Assembly (NCBI RefSeq): GCF_000955955.1
Contig: NZ_JYJG01000137.1
Span: 1-51,589, forward strand
Direction: 5' to 3'
Source: Lentzea aerocolonigenes
GTDB lineage: Bacteria > Actinomycetota > Actinomycetes > Mycobacteriales > Pseudonocardiaceae
DNA length: 51,589 nt
Shown piece after piece: positions 27,462-37,406 of the stretch (its first letter is position 1; each line of letters starts with the position of its first letter). A program made the translations under genes and the position numbers. The notes beneath the pieces are model-generated. The model had not been told where the DNA came from and ran no database searches. It saw only the letters and a program-made list of their open reading frames with translations.

Positions 27462-27859
27462 TGGCGACAGCTCGGCGGCGCCGCGTTCTCCTGCCGTGTG
27501 CCGCTGCACAGGTTCGTGTCGACCTTCCCGTCCGACGAGTCACCGGTGGCGTAGATCAGGTAGTCCTTGCCCACGGCCAGGTCGACCCCGCACATCCCGC
27601 CGTTGTCGTAGGTGACGACCCCGACCTCGTCCGGCACGTCCCCTTTGCGCTCCTCCGCGACCGCGACCCGGTACCGCACCTTCTGCGGCGCCTCCACGAC
27701 CTTCTCCAGCACCCGCCCCTGGAACACGTGGTCCGCCCGGGCCAGCAACTGCTCCTCGGTCGCGGGCGCACAACTGCAGGCGTGCGCGGTGCCGGCCGCC
27801 ACGGTGGTCATCCCTGCCGTGAGCACAACCGCCGCGGCCATCCTCACGATGCGTTTCAT
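27458..27859 (-). CDS. secreted TIMP/NTR-like small protein
   Basis: A 133-residue exported protein. The signal peptide '[25 protein letters not shown]' is followed directly by '[24 protein letters not shown]', the Cys-x-Cys start typical of TIMP/netrin-like (NTR) OB-fold domains. Further cysteines ('GMCGVDL', 'NLCSG', 'PSCRH') would form disulfides outside the cell. Eukaryotic relatives inhibit metalloproteases; the bacterial role is unknown. ATG start at 27859, 23 bp downstream of the rhomboid gene on the same strand. Confidence 0.82.
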   Translation of the reverse strand: MKRIVRMAAAVVLTAGMTTVAAGTAHACSCAPATEEQLLARADHVFQGRVLEKVVEAPQKVRYRVAVAEERKGDVPDEVGVVTYDNGGMCGVDLAVGKDYLIYATGDSSDGKVDTNLCSGTRQENAAPPSCRH

Positions 27860-27882
27860 TGCTTTACCCCCTGTTCAGCCCC

Positions 27883-28491
27883 TTACGGTGCTGAGGAGAC
27901 GGGTTCCGTGCCGGACGAGGTTGCACCCCGTTCCGTTGAGCGGCACAGCAGGAACCCGGTGATGGCACCGGCCAGAATCGCGGGCCCGTGGATGTCCGTG
28001 AACACGCACAGCACCACCGCACCGGCGAGCACGATCCAGGCCGCGATGAAGTGCTTCTTGATTCGCGCGATCAACACGTAGACCGCCACCGCACCAACCG
28101 GCCCGCAGAAAGCGACGGACACACCACCCGAATAGGGCTGCCACCACTCGCCGATGATGTGTCCGGCAAGACCACCCGCGAGCAGCATCACCAGAAAACG
28201 ACCGGTGCCGAACGTCCGCTCGGCGTGAAATCCCAGCAGCGCCGCGCACACCCCGAGCACGACCACCGCGAACACCGAGTCCGGCTGCACCAGGACCGGC
28301 GAGATCACCCGCCAGAACTGGCCTGCCGCCAGCGCTTCCGGGTCCCGGCGCACCGCGAGGAACAACCTCTCCGCACCAAGGTGGTACAACGCGGTGCAAA
28401 TCGCCCAGGAAGCGAGAACGACAATCGTGGCGATCGGTACGCGAGTTCGCACACCGGGCAACGGCGGAAGAACAGCAGGCTTTTCCGGCAT
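27883..28491 (-). CDS. rhomboid-family intramembrane serine protease
   Basis: A 202-residue polytopic membrane protein with about six helices. The rhomboid catalytic dyad can be placed: Ser125 in 'GGVSVAFCGPVGA' (aligned to the G-x-S-G-x3-G motif, though the Gly after Ser is Val) and His168 in 'DIHGPAILAGAITG'. 'HAERTFGTGRFL' matches the loop after the second helix. Members cleave membrane proteins within the bilayer. The Val after the catalytic Ser is unusual and could lower activity. ATG start at 28491; it shares a strand with the TIMP-like gene. Confidence 0.82.
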   Translation of the reverse strand: MPEKPAVLPPLPGVRTRVPIATIVVLASWAICTALYHLGAERLFLAVRRDPEALAAGQFWRVISPVLVQPDSVFAVVVLGVCAALLGFHAERTFGTGRFLVMLLAGGLAGHIIGEWWQPYSGGVSVAFCGPVGAVAVYVLIARIKKHFIAAWIVLAGAVVLCVFTDIHGPAILAGAITGFLLCRSTERGATSSGTEPVSSAP

Positions 28492-28576
28492 GCCGCGATC
28501 ATAAAAACAGGCGCTGACGTATCGCTGGCTTTGCCAGAAGTCGTGCCACAGCGCCGGTCATGTCAGGATTGCCGCC

Positions 28577-29146
28577 ATGACCCGCACGGTTTGCCTCGCG
28601 CAGAACCCCGACGCCGACGCCCTGCTGGCGAAGGACAGGTTCGCGTTGTTGCTCGGCATGATGCTGGACCAGCAGATCCCGATGGAGAAGGCGTTCTCCG
28701 GCCCCAAGGTGCTCGCCGACCGCATGGGCGGCCTGGACGTCCACCGCATCGCCGAGGCGAACCCCGAGGAGTTCGCCTCGATCATGGCCACTCCGCCCGC
28801 CGTGCACCGGTTCCCCGGCTCGATGGCCAAGCGAGTGCAAGCCCTGTCCCAGTTCGTCGTCGAGCACTACGACGGGGACGTCACCAGGATCTGGAGCGAC
28901 GGGGACGGCGCCGCGGTGTTCAAGCGACTCAAGGCGTTGCCCGGGTTCGGCGAGCAGAAGGCCAAGATCTTCCTGGCCCTTTTGGGCAAACAGTTCGGTG
29001 TCAGGCCCGACGGCTGGCGCGAGGCCGCCGGGCACTACGGCGAGGACGGAAGCCGACGTAGCGTCGCTGATGTGACCGACCAGAAGTCGTTGCTCGAGGT
29101 GCGCGACTTCAAGAAGGCCGCCAAGGCCGCGGCGAAAGAGAAGTAG
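28577..29146 (+). CDS. HhH-GPD base-excision repair protein
   Basis: A 189-residue protein of the actinobacterial HhH-GPD-type base-excision-repair family. The helix-hairpin-helix is 'LKALPGFGEQKAKIFLALLGKQFG' near residues 118-141. 'FALLLGMMLDQQIPMEKAFSGP' near residue 24 fits the first helices of the glycosylase fold. The C-terminus is a Lys/Ala-rich tail that could bind DNA. It lacks the iron-sulfur Cys motif of Nth/MutY. Lesion specificity is unknown. ATG start at 28577; a short divergent promoter region separates it from the rhomboid gene. Confidence 0.88.
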   Translation: MTRTVCLAQNPDADALLAKDRFALLLGMMLDQQIPMEKAFSGPKVLADRMGGLDVHRIAEANPEEFASIMATPPAVHRFPGSMAKRVQALSQFVVEHYDGDVTRIWSDGDGAAVFKRLKALPGFGEQKAKIFLALLGKQFGVRPDGWREAAGHYGEDGSRRSVADVTDQKSLLEVRDFKKAAKAAAKEK

Positions 29147-29239
29147 CGCCTGCTGTTCATCGTCTGGTCCACTGGATGAACGCCGCCAGCCCGAACGAGG
29201 TGCGATCTTGACCACCTCGTGCGAGAAGGGGCGGTTGCG

Positions 29240-30166
29240 TTGCGCATCAAGGCGATTGGCGTTTTCACGGTCCTCGCGCTGAGCCTGGCGATCACGCCGG
29301 CTCATGCTGCTTCTGCTTGGCCTGGCGATTCGGCCACCAAGACGGCTGACGGGTCGAACGTCTTCGGGACGAACCTCAGCGGGTTGTCCTTCGAGAGCGC
29401 GAACGTCGTGTGGGCGGTGAAGAACGGGCCCTCGACGCTCTACCGGCTCGTGCCCAGCGGTGGCACGTGGAAGGTGGATCAGAAGCGGTCGTTGAAGTTC
29501 GCGGACGGGCAGGGCGATCCTGACGCCGAGGGTGTGGTCTACACACCGGACGGGATCTTCGTCGCCGTCGAGCGGGACAACGACGACGGTGACGTGAGCA
29601 GGCCGATGATCCTGAAGTACGGCAGCGGCAGCAACGCGGTCGCGGAGTGGGATCTCGGTGGTATGCCCGAGGTCGACCCCAACGACGGGCCCGAGGCCAT
29701 TTCCTGGGTGCCTGACTCGTACCTCACGAAGAACGGCTTCAAGGACAGCAGCGGGAGGACCTACGACCCGGCTGCGTACCCCGGTCACGGCAGCGGGTTG
29801 TTCTTCGTCGGTCTCGAGGCCACCGGCGAGATCTACGTGTACGCCCTGCAGGGCGGGGAGGCCAAGCTGCTCAGGAAGTTCGCGAGCGGGCAGGCACAGG
29901 TGATGGACCTGGAGTTCGACGGCAGCAAGCTGTGGGCGATCTGTGACAACCACTGCAGCGGGCGGACGACCACGCTTGCCATCAGCAGCGGGAACTTCAA
30001 GGTCACCGCCACGTACAACCGGCCGTCCGGGCTGCCGAACGTGAACCTCGAAGGGTTCGCGATCTCGCCGAGCTGCGTCAGTGGCAAGAAGACCGTGTTG
30101 TGGTCGGATGACGACAACAAGAACAGCCACGCGCTGCACAGCGGGTCGCTGAACTGCACGGTCTGA
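29240..30166 (+). CDS. secreted beta-propeller-like protein
   Basis: A 308-residue exported protein. The TTG at 29240 is preferred because AAGGGG lies 8 nt upstream and the protein then begins with a clean signal peptide ('KAIGVFTVLALSLAITPAHA'); a GTG at 29219 in the same frame lacks a site. The mature part has repeated beta-blade-like units ('LSFESANVVWAVKNGPSTLYRL', 'DAEGVVYTPDGIFVAVERD', 'VMDLEFDGSKLWAICD') resembling esterase-like phytase / SdiA-regulated propellers. Enzyme activity cannot be claimed. It stands alone between the repair gene and the kinase gene. Confidence 0.8.
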   Translation: MRIKAIGVFTVLALSLAITPAHAASAWPGDSATKTADGSNVFGTNLSGLSFESANVVWAVKNGPSTLYRLVPSGGTWKVDQKRSLKFADGQGDPDAEGVVYTPDGIFVAVERDNDDGDVSRPMILKYGSGSNAVAEWDLGGMPEVDPNDGPEAISWVPDSYLTKNGFKDSSGRTYDPAAYPGHGSGLFFVGLEATGEIYVYALQGGEAKLLRKFASGQAQVMDLEFDGSKLWAICDNHCSGRTTTLAISSGNFKVTATYNRPSGLPNVNLEGFAISPSCVSGKKTVLWSDDDNKNSHALHSGSLNCTV

Positions 30167-30204
30167 CCGAGGAACTGTCGGGGTGCGGAACTAAGCTGCC
30201 GCGC

Positions 30205-31575
30205 GTGACCGCACCCCGCATTCCCGGCCTGACCGACCTGAGACCGTTGGGCGCAGGCGGATTCGCCACCGTCTACCGCGCCCACCAGGCACAGTTGGGC
30301 CGCGACGTCGCGGTCAAGATCGACAACCGGGTGCTCGCCGACGAGCGCGACCGGCGGCGGTTCCTCCGGGAAGCCCATGCGGCGGCCAAGCTGTCCGGGC
30401 ACCCGCACGTTGTTGGTGTGCACGACGCGAACATCACCGCCCAAGGCACGCCGTACATGGTCATGGAGCTGTGCACGGGCGGGTCGCTCGCGGACCAGCT
30501 GGACCAGCGCGGACCGTTGCCGCACGAGCAGGTCCGCGATCTCGGCGTGAAGCTCGCCGACGCACTCGCCGCGGCACATGCGGAAGGCGTGCTGCACCGC
30601 GACATCAAGCCCGGCAACATCCTCGTCGACCGCTACGGCACGCCGAAGCTCGCCGACTTCGGGCTCGCGGCGCTGCTGGACGCGCAGGGTGGCAGCACGG
30701 TCACGCGGGACGCCCTGAGCCCCAGCTACGCGCCGCCGGAAGCGTTCGCGATGGCCGAACCCACGCCGCAGGCCGACGTCTACTCACTCGCCGCGACGCT
30801 CTACACGTTGCTCGCCGGCAAACCGCCACGTCCGGTGCCGTGGCCGATCACCAGCTTCGACCAGCTCGGCGAGATCCTGCGCAGGCCGGTGGCCGCGGTC
30901 AACGGTGTGCCGCCGGCCCTGCACGAGACCTTGGCGCGGGCCCTGCACCCCGACGCCAACCTGCGCACGCCGAGTGCGGCGCAGCTGCGTGACGAGCTGC
31001 TCGACCCGATGCGCCAGCCGACCGTGCCGGTGTCTCCCCCGCCGAAGCGCAAGCAGTGGCCGCTGGTGGCCGCGGCTGGACTCGTCGTGCTGGTCGTCGC
31101 CGGTGTGCTCGTGTGGAACCTCCTGGACAAGGAACAGGCGACCGCCCAGGGGCCTGGACCGGCCACGACGCAGCAGGGCGGCGCCGAGGACATCCCGCCG
31201 TTCCTGAAGAAGTGCGACAACAAGTTCTGCATCGACAAGTCGACCTGTTTCCGCGGCATCAACGAGACCGGCGGCCAGCCCGCCACTGCGCGAAAGGTCG
31301 GCAGCTGCGCGGACGAGCACTACTGGGAGGCGTACGCCGGAGGCTGGCTCTCCGGTGACATCCCCGCGGTCAGCTCGGAGGAGATGCTGACGTCGGCCGA
31401 GATCGTCAACGTCTGCACGCCCGCGGTGATGAAGGCGAACACGCGGCCCACCGTCGACACCACCGGCTGGGAGATGGCCGCCGTCGGGTTCAAGGACGGC
31501 ACGCGCAACTACTTCCTCTGTCTCGGGTCCGATCCCGAGGAGGGCGAGGTCGTGAACAGCGCTTTCGGGGCGTAG
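30205..31575 (+). CDS. transmembrane serine/threonine protein kinase
   Basis: A 456-residue receptor-type Hanks kinase. The intracellular domain has the Gly-rich loop 'LGAGGFATVY' (15-24), ATP-anchoring Lys38 ('VAVKID'), catalytic 'HRDIKPGN' with Asp133 and the DFG Asp151. One membrane helix ('LVAAAGLVVLVVAGVLVWNLL') spans about 286-308. The external part has several Cys and 'VGSCADEHYWEAYAGG', resembling the septum-formation-type domain seen on actinobacterial kinases, so a cell-envelope signal is inferred. The activation loop is intact and the kinase is probably active. GTG start at 30205. Confidence 0.94.
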   Translation: MTAPRIPGLTDLRPLGAGGFATVYRAHQAQLGRDVAVKIDNRVLADERDRRRFLREAHAAAKLSGHPHVVGVHDANITAQGTPYMVMELCTGGSLADQLDQRGPLPHEQVRDLGVKLADALAAAHAEGVLHRDIKPGNILVDRYGTPKLADFGLAALLDAQGGSTVTRDALSPSYAPPEAFAMAEPTPQADVYSLAATLYTLLAGKPPRPVPWPITSFDQLGEILRRPVAAVNGVPPALHETLARALHPDANLRTPSAAQLRDELLDPMRQPTVPVSPPPKRKQWPLVAAAGLVVLVVAGVLVWNLLDKEQATAQGPGPATTQQGGAEDIPPFLKKCDNKFCIDKSTCFRGINETGGQPATARKVGSCADEHYWEAYAGGWLSGDIPAVSSEEMLTSAEIVNVCTPAVMKANTRPTVDTTGWEMAAVGFKDGTRNYFLCLGSDPEEGEVVNSAFGA

Positions 31576-31611
31576 AAAATCCACTTGCGACGGTCGGTAA
31601 CGTAGAACGAC

Positions 31612-32397
31612 GTGCGTGTCCACGCCGATTTGATCATTGCTGGATTTCGAAGGTACTCGACCTACCGACAAGCGATGCTGGCCGGAGCAACCACCAACGT
31701 GGTCTTCGGCCTGCTGCGCCTCGCCATCATCTCCGCCGCGGTCACGGCGGCGCACGGCGAGATCGCGGACTACGACATCGCTGCCACCAACACGTACGTC
31801 TGGATCGGGCAGGGGCTGCTCGGGTTTGTCCTGCTGTGGGGCAACAACGAGCTCGCCGAGCGCGTGCGATCTGGTGACGTCGTAGTAGACCTTTATCGGC
31901 CATGGCACCTGCAGGGCGCTCTGCTCGCGCAGGACGTCGGGCGCGGCGGCTATGCGCTCCTGACGAGGCTCGCGCCGCCGATGGTGTTCGGCATGCTGCT
32001 GTTCCCGTTCCAGTTCCCCGAGAACCCCGCGCGGTGGCCGCTCTTCCTGCTCAGCGCCACGATCGCGCTGGTGATCAGCTTCGGGGTGCGGTTCCTGGTG
32101 GAGCTCAGCGCGTTCTGGCTGCTCGACAACCGCGGGCTGTACGGGTTCTGGAACGTCTCCTCCGGCCTGCTGTGCGGGCTGACCGTGCCCATCGCGTTCT
32201 TCCCGGAGTGGGCGAGAAACGCGCTGTGGGCCTCACCGTTCCCGGCGTTGCTGCAGGCACCGATCGACGTGTTCCTCGGGCACGGGAACGTCGTGAAACT
32301 CCTGCTGTACCAAGCGTTTTGGGCTGCGGCAATACTTGCGATCGGCCACTTCGCGCTGCAGCGAGCGGTGCGCAAGGTGGTGGTCCAGGGTGGCTGA
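31612..32397 (+). CDS. ABC-2 type exporter permease, first subunit
   Basis: A 261-residue membrane protein with about six helices, the first of two unequal permeases in a three-gene ABC exporter. 'RVRSGDVVVDLYRPWHLQGALLAQDVGRGGYALL' matches the family of ABC-2 permeases paired as ABC-ABC-ATPase in actinobacteria. Its GTG is at 31612, and its last codons overlap the next gene's start by 8 bp. The transported substrate is unknown; related systems export lipophilic or drug-like compounds. Confidence 0.88.
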   Translation: MRVHADLIIAGFRRYSTYRQAMLAGATTNVVFGLLRLAIISAAVTAAHGEIADYDIAATNTYVWIGQGLLGFVLLWGNNELAERVRSGDVVVDLYRPWHLQGALLAQDVGRGGYALLTRLAPPMVFGMLLFPFQFPENPARWPLFLLSATIALVISFGVRFLVELSAFWLLDNRGLYGFWNVSSGLLCGLTVPIAFFPEWARNALWASPFPALLQAPIDVFLGHGNVVKLLLYQAFWAAAILAIGHFALQRAVRKVVVQGG

Positions 32398-33187
32398 GTT
32401 CATCTACCCCAAGCTCATCGGCGCGAAGATCCGCAGCCAGCTGGCCTACCGGGCCTCGTTCGCGGTGGACTTCGTCTCGCAGGTGCTGGCGCAGTGCTAC
32501 GAGCTGATCGTGATCCTGGTGCTGTTCAGCCAGGTCGACGCGCTCGGCGGCTTCTCCAGGGACGAAGTGCTGCTGATGTACGCGTTCGCGGGCGCGGCGT
32601 TCGGGGTCGCGGACCTCTTCGCCGGGCAGCTCGACAACCTGCCGACCTACATCCGCACGGGCAGCTTCGACGTGTTGCTGATGCGGCCACTCCGCGTGTT
32701 GCCGCAGATCATGTGCTCGGACATCCGCCTCAGGAGGATCGGCCGCATCACGAGCGCGGTCGGCGTGATGATCTACGCGCTGACGCACGTGCCGATCGAC
32801 TGGTCACCGGCGAAGATCTTGCTGACGGTGCTGACGCCGGTGGCGGGCGCGGTCATCTACAGCGCGGTCTGGGTGGTCGCCTGCTCGGTCTGCTTCTGGA
32901 TCGTCGAGGGGCGCGAGTTCGCGAACGCGGTCACCTACGGCAGCAACGCCTTCACGTCGTACCCGATCAACGTCTACTCCCGGCCGCTGCGTTGGGTGAT
33001 GGCGTACGTCGTGCCGGGGGCGTTCGTCGCGTACTACCCGAGCCTCGCGCTGCTCGGGAAAGAAGATCCGCTCGGGTTGCCGGGCTGGGTCGGTTGGACA
33101 TCACCGCTCGTGGCGGCACTGGCGGCAGGAGTCGCCGGGCTCGTGTGGCGGTTCGCGGTCAGGCACTACCGGGGAACGGGATCATGA
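32390..33187 (+). CDS. ABC-2 type exporter permease, second subunit
   Basis: A 265-residue membrane protein with about six helices. The N-terminal 'FIYPKLIGAKIRSQLAYRASFAVDF' and 'LPTYIRTGSFDVLLMRPLRVLPQI' parallel motifs in the first permease, so the two probably form a heterodimer. The GTG at 32390 overlaps the previous stop by 8 bp. The stop overlaps the ATPase start (ATGA), indicating tight coupling and fixed stoichiometry. Confidence 0.9.
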   Translation: MAEFIYPKLIGAKIRSQLAYRASFAVDFVSQVLAQCYELIVILVLFSQVDALGGFSRDEVLLMYAFAGAAFGVADLFAGQLDNLPTYIRTGSFDVLLMRPLRVLPQIMCSDIRLRRIGRITSAVGVMIYALTHVPIDWSPAKILLTVLTPVAGAVIYSAVWVVACSVCFWIVEGREFANAVTYGSNAFTSYPINVYSRPLRWVMAYVVPGAFVAYYPSLALLGKEDPLGLPGWVGWTSPLVAALAAGVAGLVWRFAVRHYRGTGS

Positions 33188-34155
33188 TCGAGGTCAGGGA
33201 GCTCCGCAGGGAGTTCAAGGTCGCCACGTCCAAAGGCTTGCGACGCAACTACAAGACCGTCACGGCGGTCGACGACGTCACGTTCGACGTGCGAGAGGGC
33301 GAGGCCGTCGGGTACGTCGGGCCGAACGGCGCCGGCAAGTCCACCACGATCAAGATGCTGACCGGGATCCTGGTGCCGACCAGCGGGCACATCCGGGTGG
33401 GCGGCGTGGATCCGTCGAAGCAGCGCCGCGATCTCGCCAGGCGCATCGGCGTCGTGTTCGGCCAGCGCAGCCAGCTGTGGTGGGACCTGCCGCTCAAGGA
33501 CAGCTTCGACCTGCTGAAGTCGATCTACCGCGTGTCGGCCCCGGACTACCGGACCCGCCTCGACGAGTGCGTAGAACTCCTTGGCCTGCAAGAGTTCCTG
33601 GTCACGCCGGTACGTCAGCTCTCGCTGGGCCAACGGATGCGCGGCGAGATCACGGCGGCTCTCCTGCACGCGCCCGAACTCCTGGTGCTGGACGAACCGA
33701 CGATCGGCCTGGACCTGGAGTCGAAGGAACGCCTCAGGGAGTTCCTCCAGGACATCAACACCCGCCGCGGCACCACACTCCTGCTCACCACGCACGACCT
33801 GGACGACATCGAACGCCTCTGCCCGCGGCTGATGGTGATCGACCACGGCAAGGTGCTCGCCGACGGACCGCTGGACGAGCTGCGCGCCGAGGTCACCCCG
33901 GAGCGCGTGCTGGTCATCGACCTGACGGAACCCGGCCCAGCTCCGGACGTCCCTGGAGTAACGGCGGTGCGCAGCGAGGCGGGAGGGCTGCGGCACCACC
34001 TCACGTTCAGGAGAGCGGAGACGACGGCGGCTGCGTTGATCACCCAGGTGGTGCGGCAGGTGGAGGTCCACGACCTCGCCGTCGTGGAGCCGGAAATCGA
34101 CGACGTTATTCGGAAGCTCTACCAGCGTCAGGTCGCACAAGACGCCAATCGGTAG
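33184..34155 (+). CDS. ABC exporter ATPase subunit
   Basis: A 323-residue nucleotide-binding subunit. Walker A 'GPNGAGKST' at 46-54, Q-loop in 'VVFGQRSQLWWDLP', signature 'LSLGQRMRGE', Walker B 'LLVLDEPTIGLD' and the switch His in 'LLTTHDLDD'. A C-terminal extension of about 80 residues follows the catalytic core, as is common in ABC-2 export ATPases. The ATG at 33184 overlaps the second permease's stop. It powers the two permeases encoded just upstream. Confidence 0.96.
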   Translation: MIEVRELRREFKVATSKGLRRNYKTVTAVDDVTFDVREGEAVGYVGPNGAGKSTTIKMLTGILVPTSGHIRVGGVDPSKQRRDLARRIGVVFGQRSQLWWDLPLKDSFDLLKSIYRVSAPDYRTRLDECVELLGLQEFLVTPVRQLSLGQRMRGEITAALLHAPELLVLDEPTIGLDLESKERLREFLQDINTRRGTTLLLTTHDLDDIERLCPRLMVIDHGKVLADGPLDELRAEVTPERVLVIDLTEPGPAPDVPGVTAVRSEAGGLRHHLTFRRAETTAAALITQVVRQVEVHDLAVVEPEIDDVIRKLYQRQVAQDANR

Positions 34156-34201
34156 AGTCATAAGCAACGCAACCGGACACATCGGGCATGAGGGAGAGCG
34201 A

Positions 34202-34549
34202 ATGCGCCTAGTTGGAACGCTGGCAGCAGCCGTCATCGCGTTGGGCAGCCTGACGGCCTGCGACACGATCCAGGGAGTCAGCGACACCGCGGACAAGGTG
34301 AAGCTGTGCGCCGACGCGATCCAGCTGGTGGGCTTCTCCCCGGACCTGAGCGACCCGCAGAAGGCGCTGGAGGAGACCCAGGCCAAGGCGAAGGAGCTCG
34401 AGAACCTCGCCAACTCCTCGCCGGACGAGCAGGTGAAGAAGGCTCTCACGGAAGCCGCCAACGGCATGCAGAACGTCGGATCCGCGGCGGACTGGGTGCA
34501 GCAGAAGGCCGACCTCGTCTCGAAGGTCTCCTCAGCCTGCGGCGGATGA
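34202..34549 (+). CDS. putative lipoprotein, unknown
   Basis: A 115-residue protein with a lipoprotein signal peptide ending in the lipobox 'LTAC' (Cys20). The mature part is mostly helical and charged ('KALEETQAKAKELENLANS', 'QVKKALTEAANGMQNVGSAADWVQQKADLVSKV'), probably a short helical bundle or coiled coil outside the membrane, with two more cysteines. The ATG at 34202 has GGGAG upstream. It lies 46 bp after the ABC ATPase and could be part of that operon. Function unknown. Confidence 0.82.
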   Translation: MRLVGTLAAAVIALGSLTACDTIQGVSDTADKVKLCADAIQLVGFSPDLSDPQKALEETQAKAKELENLANSSPDEQVKKALTEAANGMQNVGSAADWVQQKADLVSKVSSACGG

Positions 34550-34558
34550 GCACCGGGT

Positions 34559-34615
34559 CTGTGTTGAAATCTGGGTTCGATGGCCCGGCTGTCGCGGACC
34601 CGGACTTCAACACAG
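34559..34615 (+). terminator. imperfect 18-bp hairpin after the lipoprotein gene
   Basis: Positions 34559-34576 and 34598-34615 pair at 16 of 18 positions (two G/T-type differences) around a 21-nt loop, 10 bp after the lipoprotein stop. Probably a factor-assisted terminator; no strong T-tract follows. Confidence 0.6.
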
Positions 34616-34634
34616 GCCCTGGAGCCCTGTTGCG

Positions 34635-34702
34635 CACCTCCGGTGTCGGCCTAGGCTTTAGCGCGTTTAGCGCGCCATGCCTCACGCCGCACACCGGAGG
34701 TG
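34635..34702. repeat. second inverted repeat and tandem 9-mer before DUF1918 gene
   Basis: CACCTCCGGTGT (34635-34646) and ACACCGGAGGTG (34691-34702) are perfect 12-bp reverse complements. Between them TTTAGCGCG is repeated twice in tandem (about 34657-34674). The right arm contains the GGAGG that serves the downstream start codon at 34713, so the structure could control its translation. Confidence 0.5.
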
Positions 34703-34712
34703 TCGCAGCATC

Positions 34713-34904
34713 ATGCAAGCAACCGTTGGTGACAGGCTCCACGTCCACAGCCGCTCCATAGGACTCGAGGAGCGCCTGGGCGAGATCCTCGAAGTGCGCG
34801 GGACCGACGGCCAGCCGCCGTACCTGGTCCGCTTCAACGACGGCCACGAGGGCCTGGTCTTCCCCGGACCCGACTGCATCGTCGAACCTCGCGGAGAGAT
34901 CTAA
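34713..34904 (+). CDS. DUF1918 domain protein
   Basis: A 63-residue protein made almost entirely of a DUF1918 domain: 'ATVGDRLHVHSRSIG', 'EILEVRGTDGQPPYLVRF', 'GHEGLVFPGPDCIVEP'. It is an SH3-like small barrel common in actinobacteria with no assigned function. The ATG at 34713 is chosen because the domain starts there; GGAGG is 12 nt upstream and inside an inverted repeat. Its stop overlaps the convergent inositol-phosphatase-like gene by 4 bp. Confidence 0.88.
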   Translation: MQATVGDRLHVHSRSIGLEERLGEILEVRGTDGQPPYLVRFNDGHEGLVFPGPDCIVEPRGEI

Positions 34905-35722
34905 CCGAGCACGGTCGCGATCAGCTCCTCGGCCAGCTGAGGAGTCGCTGCCGCCACCCCTGACCACCGGTGGGTCAGGTCGGGTTCGAACGTGAACGGC
35001 CGGCCCTTCAAGTCGACCAGCACCCCACCCGCGGCAGGCACGGTGACCAGCGCCGTCGCGAGGTCCATGATCCGGTGCGTGTCGCTGCCCGGATCGATGA
35101 AGGCGTCGACGGTGCCCTCCGCGACCAGCATGGTCTCCAGGCAGGTCGTGCACAGCACCCGGATGCGGTCGGCGCGGTTCGCGATGCGCAGCCACGCGTC
35201 CTGCGTGCCGGTCTTGGGGCGCATCATGCACACGGAAGCGCCGTCCAACGACGTGCGGCCGGTCGTGCGGAACGACGTCGGCACTCCTGCGCGCGCATGC
35301 CACGCACGGCCCGTGTCGAACCACGTCGTGAGAGCTTCTTTGGCCGTGCCGTCCTCGACGAGAGCACCGGCGAAGCAAGAGAGAGGAACGCCGAACGCGG
35401 CGTTCGCGGACCCGTCGACCGGGTCGATGACGAGGGTGATCGAGGAGCCGTTGTCGACGAACCCGGCTTCTTCGGAAAGCAGGTTCACGCGACTGCGGTG
35501 GATGGACTCCAGGATCGCGTCCTCGACGATGCGATCGACGCGCATCGTCGGTGTTCCGTCGGCGCCGTCCGCCACTTCTTCGCGGAGTTCGAGGCGCGTG
35601 TGCAGAGATCGGGCGCGTCCGTACGCCGCCGACGCCGCACGGGCGGCGTCAGCGAGCGCAGGATGCACGTCATCGGAAAGCTGTGGCTGGGGCACGTCCC
35701 ATGGAATGCGCACGTGCCCCAC
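34901..35722 (-). CDS. inositol monophosphatase family protein
   Basis: A 273-residue Mg2+-dependent phosphatase of the inositol monophosphatase/FBPase superfamily. Metal-binding motifs are present: 'LLSEEAG' (Glu), 'LVIDPVDGSANAAFGVP' (D-P-x-D-G-S) and a late Asp in 'THRIMDLATALV'. The last motif departs from the usual W-D-x-A-x-G, so the substrate may not be inositol phosphate. The start is GTG at 35722 or 35713; neither has a good ribosome-binding site, but it follows mdh by only 11 bp and is probably translated by coupling. Confidence 0.85.
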   Translation of the reverse strand: MGHVRIPWDVPQPQLSDDVHPALADAARAASAAYGRARSLHTRLELREEVADGADGTPTMRVDRIVEDAILESIHRSRVNLLSEEAGFVDNGSSITLVIDPVDGSANAAFGVPLSCFAGALVEDGTAKEALTTWFDTGRAWHARAGVPTSFRTTGRTSLDGASVCMMRPKTGTQDAWLRIANRADRIRVLCTTCLETMLVAEGTVDAFIDPGSDTHRIMDLATALVTVPAAGGVLVDLKGRPFTFEPDLTHRWSGVAAATPQLAEELIATVLG

Positions 35723-35733
35723 AGTGCCACGAT

Positions 35734-37391
<1,658 letters not shown>

Positions 37392-37406
<15 letters not shown>

